From: Chloroflexota bacterium
Lineage (GTDB): Bacteria > Chloroflexota > Dehalococcoidia > Dehalococcoidales > RBG-16-60-22
Length of the DNA stretch: 11,183 bases
Assembly (NCBI GenBank): GCA_016875955.1
Contig: VGOH01000026.1
Location: 1 to 11,183, forward strand
Direction of reading: 5' to 3'
Shown: positions 5,728 through 11,183 of the stretch, one piece after another
Numbering within the stretch: the first letter of the stretch is position 1
Layout: each line of letters starts with the position of its first letter
Program-made: the position numbers and the translations under genes
Notes under the pieces: model-generated
Databases searched by the model: none
What the model was told of the DNA's origin: nothing
Seen by the model: only the letters and a program-made list of their open reading frames with translations

Positions 5728-7433
5728 TGGCAACCCGACAGGCCAGGTTAATCGCGGTGGCGCGGGGCGACCAGCCCGCCGACCTCATTCTAGCCAATGC
5801 CCGGGTGATGAACACCTTTAGCGGAGAAATTACCTCGGGAAATGTGGCCATCAGCGGCGACCGCATCGCCGGGGTGGGAGATTATAACCGGGCGAAGCAG
5901 ACCATAGATTTCTCCGGCAAGTATCTGGTACCGGGCTTTATTGACGGCCATGTCCACCTGGAAAGCTCGATGCTTGATGTCGGCCAGTATGCCCAGGCGG
6001 TGGTGCCGCGGGGCACCTCGGCTATCGTCACCGACCTGCATGAAATCGCCAATGTCTGCGGCATGGCAGGGATGCACTATGTACTTGAGTGTATCCGCCA
6101 GCTGCCCATTGACCTGTTTTTAATGGCGCCTTCCTGCGTGCCGGCCACCCACCTTGAGACATCGGGAGCCACCATCAGCCCCGAAGATATCCGCCGGATT
6201 CTGCGCTGGCGGGAGACCATTGGGCTGGGGGAGGTGATGAACTTTCCCGGCGTCATACACGGCGATGCCGATATGCTGCGCAAGCTCGCTCGGAGCCGGG
6301 GCAAGATAATTGACGGCCATGCCCCCGGTGTCAGGGGCAAAGACCTTGATGCCTACATTGCCGCTGGCATCGGCTCCGACCATGAATCGGTGACACTGGC
6401 AGAGGCCCGGGAGAAGCTTGCCAAGGGCATGTTCATCATGATACGCGAGGGCTCCTCGGAAAAGAACCTGGAGGCCCTACTGCCGCTGGTCACCGATAAG
6501 ACCTACCAACGCTGCCTTTTCGTGGTTGACGACCGCAGCGCTGACGACCTGCTTCACGATGGTGATATTGACGCCGTGGTGCGCAAGGCAATACACCTCG
6601 GCCTTGAGCCGGTGCGTGCCATCCAGCTGGCCACCATCAACCCCGCGTCGTATTTTCGCCTCCGCGGCCTGGGAGCCATCGCCCCCGGCTACTTCGCCAA
6701 TATTCTGGTTCTTGACGACCTGAAAAACCTTTCGGTGAACATGGTCTTCTATCGCGGCCGTCAGGTAGCCCGGGAAGGCAGGCCGCTATTCGCCCTGCCG
6801 AAGGTGGATAACCATGCCGTAACCGGTACGGTGAACATCAAGCCGGTGGCGCGGGAAATGCTAAAATTGACGGCTTCGTCAGAGGAAATTCCTGTTATTG
6901 AAGTGGTGCCGGAACAGATTGTTACCCGCAAACGCTATCTGAAGGTCAGAGCGGTCAATGGCCAGGCAGTCCCCGATACGGACAGGGATATTCTAAAGAT
7001 GGTGGTGGTGGAAAGGCACCGGGCCACGGGCAATGTGGGTGTGGGCATGGTCACCGGCTTCGGGCTGAAGAAAGGTGCCCTGGCCTCCTCCGTAGCCCAT
7101 GATTCGCACAACATCATCGCCGTCGGGGCGAACGACGAAGATATAATGGCAGCCATCCGGGAAATTGAGCGCCGGCAGGGCGGCCTCGTTGCCATAGAGA
7201 ATGGAAAGGTGCTGGCCAGCCTGGCACTGCCCATCGCCGGTCTGCTCTCCGGTGAACCGCTGCCAAGTGTGGTGGACCGACTGAAAAAGCTGGAGCAGGC
7301 GGCCAGAGAGCTGGGCAGCCAGCTCCCCTCCCCCTTCGCCACCCTTTCCTTCCTGGCCCTGCCCGTTATTCCTGAACTCAAGCTCACCGACCTTGGGCTG
7401 GTGGATGTTGCCGAATTTAAGTTAATCAGCTAA
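5727..7433 (+). CDS. ade: Adenine deaminase
   Basis: This 568-residue enzyme is the usual length for the bacterial Ade family of the amidohydrolase superfamily. It deaminates adenine to hypoxanthine and ammonia in the cytoplasm, using a metal centre. Residues 19-70 form the first part of the composite beta-sandwich and end in LVPGFIDGHVHLESS, with the metal-binding H75 and H77 and conserved E79. TDLHEIANVCG (102-112), the GEVMNFPGVI segment with E169, IDGHAPG (H198) and GSDHES (D218, H219) follow as expected. The C-terminal Ade-specific domain contains the SSVAHDSHNIIAVG signature. The start overlaps the hpt stop by one base, and GGAGG (5712-5716) lies 10 nt upstream inside hpt. With Hpt it makes a two-step route from adenine to IMP, which can replace adenine phosphoribosyltransferase. 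Confidence 0.95.
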   Translation: MATRQARLIAVARGDQPADLILANARVMNTFSGEITSGNVAISGDRIAGVGDYNRAKQTIDFSGKYLVPGFIDGHVHLESSMLDVGQYAQAVVPRGTSAIVTDLHEIANVCGMAGMHYVLECIRQLPIDLFLMAPSCVPATHLETSGATISPEDIRRILRWRETIGLGEVMNFPGVIHGDADMLRKLARSRGKIIDGHAPGVRGKDLDAYIAAGIGSDHESVTLAEAREKLAKGMFIMIREGSSEKNLEALLPLVTDKTYQRCLFVVDDRSADDLLHDGDIDAVVRKAIHLGLEPVRAIQLATINPASYFRLRGLGAIAPGYFANILVLDDLKNLSVNMVFYRGRQVAREGRPLFALPKVDNHAVTGTVNIKPVAREMLKLTASSEEIPVIEVVPEQIVTRKRYLKVRAVNGQAVPDTDRDILKMVVVERHRATGNVGVGMVTGFGLKKGALASSVAHDSHNIIAVGANDEDIMAAIREIERRQGGLVAIENGKVLASLALPIAGLLSGEPLPSVVDRLKKLEQAARELGSQLPSPFATLSFLALPVIPELKLTDLGLVDVAEFKLIS

Positions 7434-7455
7434 TAATGGACTGAGGATAATGAGC

Positions 7456-8166
7456 ATGCGCTTTAGCCGACAGCAGCCTGTATTTGAGAACCGCTACGAT
7501 GCCGGACGGCAGCTGGCAACCTGGCTGGCGGAGTACCGCAACCGGTCAGTCGTGGTGCTGGCCATACCCAACGGCGGAGTGCTGGTCGGGCTGGGGGTAG
7601 CGCTGGCACTCAATGCCGACTTCAATATCATCATCTCCCGCAAAATCCCCCTGCCGCTCAGCCCCGAGGGCGGTTTCGGCGCCGTGACCGATGACGGCAC
7701 CACCATATTGAATGAGGAAATGATAAAGCGGTTTAATTTGAGCCAGCATCAGATTAACTATCAGGTGAGTCAGGTAAGGGCCGCCATCCGCCAGCGCAGT
7801 CTGCTCTACCACGGCAAAAGGCCTCCCCTGCTGCTCAAGGATAAAACGGCAATTATTGTTGATGATGGGCTTGCCTCCGGGTATACCATGATGGCCGCTG
7901 TGGAATCGATACGCTCCCGACAGCCCCGGGAGATAATCGTCGCCGTACCGGTGGCTTCAGCCACCGCCCTGCCCAAGGTAGAGAAGCAAGCTAACCGGGT
8001 TGTGGCCTGCATCTCTGGGTTCGGCCCGGAATTTTATGTCTCTGATTTCTACCGCTACTGGCATGAGCCCAGCGATGAGGAAGTGCTCCAGTGTTTCAAA
8101 GAGTGGGGCCTGAGACACCGCCCGGACTTAGACAAGCTGGGCAAGAAAGCCAACGGCCAGTCTTAA
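7456..8166 (+). CDS. COG1926-type phosphoribosyltransferase domain protein
   Basis: A 236-residue protein with a type I phosphoribosyltransferase fold. It resembles the predicted phosphoribosyltransferases of COG1926, whose substrate is generally unknown. IPNGGVLVGLGVALAL (37-52, counted from this start) is the N-terminal nucleotide loop. SRKIPLPLSPEGGFGAV (61-77) matches the conserved RKI..P..PE.G.GAV stretch. IIVDDGLASGYTM (133-145) is the PRPP-binding motif. The C-terminal FYVSDFYRYWHEPSDEEV is typical of the family. Two ATGs compete, at 7450 and 7456. The TGAGGA at 7442-7447 is 2 nt from the first and 8 nt from the second, so 7456 is preferred. It follows ade by 22 nt and is probably co-transcribed. 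A role in nucleobase salvage fits the context, but some relatives may hydrolyse or transfer on other substrates, so no reaction is assigned. Confidence 0.82.
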   Translation: MRFSRQQPVFENRYDAGRQLATWLAEYRNRSVVVLAIPNGGVLVGLGVALALNADFNIIISRKIPLPLSPEGGFGAVTDDGTTILNEEMIKRFNLSQHQINYQVSQVRAAIRQRSLLYHGKRPPLLLKDKTAIIVDDGLASGYTMMAAVESIRSRQPREIIVAVPVASATALPKVEKQANRVVACISGFGPEFYVSDFYRYWHEPSDEEVLQCFKEWGLRHRPDLDKLGKKANGQS

Positions 8167-8188
8167 GCCTGAATAATCCGGAACCATC

Positions 8189-8926
8189 TTAAAGTCCCCC
8201 CAGCCCCCCGTCCACCCCCAGGACCTGCCCGGTGATATATCTCGCCTCTTCCGAGGCCAGGAAGGCCACTGCCTCGGCCACGTCACGCGGTGTGCCCAGA
8301 AAGCCGAGCGGTATCCGCTTCAGCATCTCGCCTTTCTGCGCCTCGCTCAGCTGGTCGGTCATTTTGGAGACAATGAATCCGGGGGCGATGGCGTTGGCAG
8401 TAATGCCGCGCGAGCCGACCTCGCGGGCGATGGTCTTGGTGAAGCCGATTATCCCCGCCTTGGACGAAGCATAATTCGCCTGGCCGGGATTGCCCACAAT
8501 GCCCACGATGCTGGATATGCTGATGATGCGGCCCCACCGCTGCTTGACCATCGGCCGCAAAACGGCGCGCGTGCACAGGAAAACACTCTTCAGGTTCACG
8601 TTGAGCACCGCTTCCCAGTCTTCGTCAGACATGCGCAGCAGAAGCTGGTCGCGGGCAATGCCGGCATTGTTTACCAAGATATCAATCCGTCCGTATTCAG
8701 CAATCACTTTCTCCACCATAGCAGCAACATCAGAGGCGGAAGTGACATCGGCCACCACCGCCAGGCTCTTCTGCCCCATTTTCCTTATCTCTTCGGCCAC
8801 CGGCGCCGCATCGGCAACGTCGCTGACCACAATGCTGGCGCCCGCCTCGGCCAGCCTGAGCGCAATCTCCCGCCCGATGCCACGGGCACTGCCGGTCACG
8901 ATGGCCACTTTCCCTGATAAATCCAT
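8189..8926 (-). CDS. fabG: 3-oxoacyl-ACP reductase
   Basis: A 245-residue classical short-chain dehydrogenase. It reduces 3-oxoacyl-ACP to 3-hydroxyacyl-ACP, the first reduction of each fatty-acid elongation cycle. The cofactor loop TGSARGIG spans 11-18 and NNAG is at 86-89. The catalytic set is S139, Y152 and K156 (NYASSK), with N111 in NVNL. GNPGQANY (145-152) and the C-terminal ITGQVLGVDGG are characteristic of FabG. The second strand ends in VVSDV, placing D36 where an acidic residue usually favours NADH over NADPH, unlike the best-known NADPH-dependent FabG enzymes. AGGAGG (8932-8937) precedes the ATG by 5 nt. It is the last gene of the yceD-rpmF-fabD-fabG unit, 15 nt after fabD. No terminator is visible between its stop and the convergent gene ending at 8166. 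Confidence 0.92.
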   Translation of the reverse strand: MDLSGKVAIVTGSARGIGREIALRLAEAGASIVVSDVADAAPVAEEIRKMGQKSLAVVADVTSASDVAAMVEKVIAEYGRIDILVNNAGIARDQLLLRMSDEDWEAVLNVNLKSVFLCTRAVLRPMVKQRWGRIISISSIVGIVGNPGQANYASSKAGIIGFTKTIAREVGSRGITANAIAPGFIVSKMTDQLSEAQKGEMLKRIPLGFLGTPRDVAEAVAFLASEEARYITGQVLGVDGGLGGL

Positions 8927-8941
8927 GGTTACCTCCTCAGG

Positions 8942-9871
8942 CTATGCCAGACTGCCACTCGCCGCTGCCGCATCCCCAATGTTTATCGTCCGGACTTCAC
9001 GGCTGGTCCGCTTTATCAGGCCGGCAAGCACTTTGCCCGGCCCTATCTCAATGAAGGTATCAACACCTTCACCAATCATATATTCCACGGAGCGCTGCCA
9101 CTGGACGCAGTTGCATAGCTGCTGGACAAGCTCCGCCTTCACCGCTTCGGCAGTGGTCAGGGGCCGGGCGGTGGTATTGGCGATAACGGGGATGGACGGG
9201 GCGGCAAAGGCGAGACGGGATATTATCCCGGACAAGCTCTCCACAACGGGCCGCATCAGCGGGGTATGGAACGCGGCGCTTACCGCCAGCGGTATCACCC
9301 GGGCCGCGCCCTTTTCTTTAGCCCGCTCCGAGGCTTCGGCCACCTTTTCCTCATCTCCGCCTACAACCAGCTGGCCCGGCGAATTTATGTTGGCGATACA
9401 GGTCCCCGTCTGCTGGCATATCTCCTGCAGCAATGATTCTTCCAGGCCGATAACCGCCGCCATGCTTCCGGGGCGCACTTTGTCCGCCTCATGCATCAGA
9501 CGCCCCCTCTCCCTGGCCAGATAAACGGCAGTCTTGAAATCGAAGACGCCAGACACCGCCAGCGCCGTATACTCGCCGAGGCTGTGGCCGGCCACAAACC
9601 GGGCCGGCGGCATTCCCGTATTCACTTCCCGGACAGCTTCAAGGCAGGCCAGGCTGACGGTGAGGATGGCCGGCTGGGCATTTAAGGTCAGGCGCAGGTC
9701 CTCTTCCGGCCCCTCAAAACATAGCCGGGAAAGGGAAAATCCCAGCACCTCATCAGCTAGCTCAAAGACCGCCCTGGCTTTCGCAGAGCTTTGATACAGG
9801 TCATGCCCCATGCCCGCCCACTGCGAGCCCTGACCGGGAAAGACATAAGCCACTTTAGCTGATTCTACCAT
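8942..9871 (-). CDS. fabD: Malonyl-CoA:ACP transacylase
   Basis: A 309-residue protein of normal FabD length, transferring malonyl groups from CoA to acyl carrier protein to feed fatty-acid elongation in the cytoplasm. The N-terminal FPGQGSQ (11-17) provides the oxyanion-hole Q14. GHSLGEY (95-101) holds the nucleophile S97, R122 binds the malonyl carboxylate (RERGRLM), and H202 in AAFHTPLM is the catalytic histidine. NSPGQLVVGG (163-172) and the late IGPGKVL are also typical. The ATG has no clear Shine-Dalgarno sequence (GTGGCGAGCA precedes it), and no other in-frame start occurs between it and the rpmF stop, so translation may be weak or depend on ribosomes arriving from rpmF 36 nt upstream. 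The alanine/glycine/serine-rich last ten residues look like an unstructured tail. Confidence 0.95.
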   Translation of the reverse strand: MVESAKVAYVFPGQGSQWAGMGHDLYQSSAKARAVFELADEVLGFSLSRLCFEGPEEDLRLTLNAQPAILTVSLACLEAVREVNTGMPPARFVAGHSLGEYTALAVSGVFDFKTAVYLARERGRLMHEADKVRPGSMAAVIGLEESLLQEICQQTGTCIANINSPGQLVVGGDEEKVAEASERAKEKGAARVIPLAVSAAFHTPLMRPVVESLSGIISRLAFAAPSIPVIANTTARPLTTAEAVKAELVQQLCNCVQWQRSVEYMIGEGVDTFIEIGPGKVLAGLIKRTSREVRTINIGDAAAASGSLA

Positions 9872-9907
9872 TGCTCGCCACTGCTCACTGCGCCAGCGGG
9901 AAACGGG

Positions 9908-10108
9908 CTATTCGGAACTCGCTGGTGGGCCTGATACCTTAATAACCTCCCTGCCAGCATAGCTGCCACAGACGGGGCAGACACGGTGTGGTAGCTTCGG
10001 GCTGTGGCACTGGGGACAGTAATCAAACTGTGGGGGTTTTATTGCCAGATGGCTCCGCCTTCTACCACGTCGTGCTTTGGATAGCTTCCTCTTTGGTAAC
10101 GCTCCCAT
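9908..10108 (-). CDS. rpmF: 50S ribosomal protein L32
   Basis: A 66-residue basic protein matching bL32. The first 25 residues are rich in Lys and Arg (LPKRKLSKARRGRRRSH) and bind 23S rRNA. A zinc ribbon follows with C31, C34, C44 and C47 (CPQC and CPVC), so this is the zinc-binding C+ form. The C-terminus after GREVIKV is a short tail. AAAGGAAAG (10116-10124) lies upstream at slightly long spacing. It sits between yceD and fabD, an arrangement that ties ribosome production to lipid synthesis in many bacteria. Confidence 0.95.
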   Translation of the reverse strand: MGALPKRKLSKARRGRRRSHLAIKPPQFDYCPQCHSPKLPHRVCPVCGSYAGREVIKVSGPPASSE

Positions 10109-10140
10109 AATCTAACTTTCCTTTTACCCTATTTAGCCAA

Positions 10141-10650
10141 TTATCTCAGATTCATCAATTTTGACCACCGCGGGTCAACAGTCGGCACCAGACAGCCACA
10201 TGGTCCGCGGTTTAGATTATGCCCGCACTCCTGACACAGGCCGGCACAGTCCTCACGGCACAATGGCTTCATGGGCACCGCCAGCAACGCATACTGGCGT
10301 ATCGCTTCCGTTAAATCAATGACATGATGTTCGTCAATGGTGAATGAACCGGGCTCACTGGCAGGCTGGACTGGCAGTCCGCTGTTGATATCAATGGTCT
10401 GCAGGTATTCCTCCTCAAAGCTTATTTTCAGCGGATGCTGGAACGCGCTCAGGCAACGACCGCAGGTGAGTTCAAGTTCAGAGTGCAGGTCGCCTATGAC
10501 CAGAACGCCGAGCTGTGTTCTCAGCAAGCTGACTTCACCGCTCACCGCGCAGTCGCTTATATCCCCGGTAATATCAATGGTTTCGTTGACTTTATATTTA
10601 CGGGATGACCCGATTGGCTCTTTGAGCAACTGGGAAACATTTATCTCCAT
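10141..10650 (-). CDS. yceD: YceD/DUF177 family protein
   Basis: A 169-residue protein of the DUF177 family, encoded next to rpmF in very many bacteria. In E. coli and in plants, family members are linked to 23S rRNA maturation; the role here is inferred from that. The sequence shows LTCGRCLSAFQHPL (61-74) with CxxC at C63/C66 and an EEEYLQ strand. Then come IDLTEAIRQYALLAVPMKPLC (111-131) and a cysteine-rich end with C131, C135, C139, C142, C151 and C153 followed by DPRWSKL (159-165), all typical. The ATG has AGGGG about 6 nt upstream. It is the first gene of the yceD-rpmF-fabD-fabG operon, with rpmF starting 32 nt after its stop. Confidence 0.92.
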   Translation of the reverse strand: MEINVSQLLKEPIGSSRKYKVNETIDITGDISDCAVSGEVSLLRTQLGVLVIGDLHSELELTCGRCLSAFQHPLKISFEEEYLQTIDINSGLPVQPASEPGSFTIDEHHVIDLTEAIRQYALLAVPMKPLCREDCAGLCQECGHNLNRGPCGCLVPTVDPRWSKLMNLR

Positions 10651-10681
10651 GACAGCCCCTGCACACCGGCCAGTTCTTTCT

Positions 10682-10711
10682 ATTATAGTCCAGGCCGCAT
10701 ATTGAGCGCAA
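10682..10711 (-). promoter_or_regulatory. Predicted promoter of the yceD-rpmF-fabD-fabG operon
   Basis: On the minus strand, TATAAT (10687-10682) is preceded at 18-nt spacing by TTGCGC (10711-10706), a weak -35. The expected start near 10675 gives a leader of about 25 nt. An inverted repeat, TGAGC-GCAA-GCTCA (10703-10716), covers the -35 and could be an operator. Confidence 0.55.
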
Positions 10712-10757
10712 GCTCATTTAAGAAGGGTACTGTTTGTCTTTGGTTGGCAGTTGACGC

Positions 10758-10925
10758 CTCACCCCTGACCCCTCTCCAGCCAGAATCACCGGTCAATGAC
10801 CAAAGCATAAATGGCTGGAGAGGAGAGGGGGCAAAGCCCCCTCTCCAATTCTTTCCCCCTTTCAAACATTATTGAAATGGAGCGCCAGAGACAAACCTGT
10901 TTGAGAGGGGGAGCAAGGGGGTGAG
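10758..10925. repeat. Intergenic inverted-repeat element with nested hairpins
   Basis: Outer imperfect inverted repeats are visible. CTCACCCC (10758-10765) and CCCCTCTC (10769-10776) on the left match GAGAGGGG (10903-10910) and GGGGTGAG (10918-10925) on the right. Inside are a perfect 12-bp arm pair (10771-10782 with 10812-10823) and a perfect 11-bp stem with an AAA loop (10822-10832 with 10836-10846). A small TTTCAA/TTGAAA pair (10860-10865, 10872-10877) also lies inside. The unit is about 168 bp and contains no coding frame I can support. It could be a non-autonomous mobile repeat or a terminator/processing structure for the gene to its right. No flanking target duplication was recognised. 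Confidence 0.5.
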
Positions 10926-10954
10926 TAAAAGAACAAACATGGGCAAATAGTGCC

Positions 10955-11182
10955 TTAAGCAGGGTGTTCCGAGTTAATCGTCCTGATAATGGTGATGAGG
11001 CGGTCATAGCAATAATCTCGTTTGTCTTCGTTAAGCTGATTCTTCTTCAATATTTCGGCCAGACCACCCTGCTCGATAAAATCCCTGAAGCACCGGTGGT
11101 GATTTCGGCCCGCGAAAAACTCAATGACTTTGACCAGACGGGATAATTTATTTCTGGCCAGTGGCGCCTGAAAATCGATGAA
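10955..11182 (-). CDS. C-terminal fragment of an unrecognised protein
   Basis: On the minus strand a frame runs without stop from the right edge to a TAA at 10955-10957, giving 75 residues and no internal ATG; the start lies beyond the window. The sequence looks like real protein: helical and charged, with RLVKVIEFFAGR (residues 15-26), then FRDFIEQGGLAEILKK (32-47) and YCYDRLITIIRTIN (57-70). There is no membrane span or metal-binding pattern. I do not recognise the family and assign no function. The inverted-repeat element begins about 30 nt past the stop and may serve as its terminator region. Confidence 0.5.
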   Translation of the reverse strand, partial: FIDFQAPLARNKLSRLVKVIEFFAGRNHHRCFRDFIEQGGLAEILKKNQLNEDKRDYCYDRLITIIRTINSEHPA

Positions 11183-11183
11183 T

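Noticed and set aside
8490..9524. A 344-codon open frame on the plus strand opposite fabG and fabD
   Set aside because: It is antisense to two unmistakable genes with complete catalytic motifs. Its protein is Ser/Arg/Thr-rich with no recognisable domain, as expected from a GC-rich shadow frame.

Overview
The window reads as a chromosomal stretch of an anaerobic or microaerophilic bacterium with moderately high GC. The best guess is a Dehalococcoidia-type Chloroflexota. That guess rests on how the SbcD-like tail, the DsrE/nitroreductase/rubrerythrin trio and the small zinc-ribbon proteins read to me; it is inference, because no rRNA or other phylogenetic marker is present. No transposase, phage gene, tRNA, rRNA or CRISPR array was seen.

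Layout from left to right. (1) Bases 3-446 hold the C-terminal end of an SbcD/Mre11-like exonuclease, closed by a strong hairpin terminator. (2) A minus-strand pair, a DsrE-family protein followed by an FMN nitroreductase (1514-480), runs divergently from rubrerythrin (1656-2159). The 140-bp gap between them carries a perfect FNR-type dyad lying over both predicted -35 boxes. (3) A DUF4870-like membrane protein (2581-2243, minus) is divergent from a zinc-dependent medium-chain dehydrogenase (2751-3875). (4) A protein joining a zinc ribbon, a Pro/Glu/Ala linker and an OB-fold (4005-4850) is followed by a 26-residue single-membrane-span ORF with a strong ribosome binding site (4897-4977). (5) A purine-salvage operon follows: hypoxanthine phosphoribosyltransferase, adenine deaminase overlapping it by one base, and a COG1926-type phosphoribosyltransferase (5194-8166). 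(6) A convergent minus-strand operon runs yceD (DUF177), rpmF, fabD, fabG (10650-8189), linking ribosomal protein L32 to early fatty-acid synthesis without plsX or fabH in between. (7) An intergenic inverted-repeat element (about 10758-10925) is followed by the C-terminal end of an unrecognised minus-strand gene (10955-11182).

How the genes work together. Adenine deaminase converts adenine to hypoxanthine, and Hpt turns hypoxanthine into IMP, so the 5194-7433 pair forms a complete adenine-to-IMP salvage route. Rubrerythrin, DsrE and nitroreductase look like a redox or oxidative-stress group sharing one control site. FabD and FabG supply malonyl-ACP and reduce 3-oxoacyl-ACP.

Most of the window is ordinary core metabolism. 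The parts most worth a second look are the divergent dyad at 1574-1589, the zinc-ribbon/OB-fold protein with its tiny membrane partner, the near-leaderless hpt transcript, and the nested inverted repeats at the right end.
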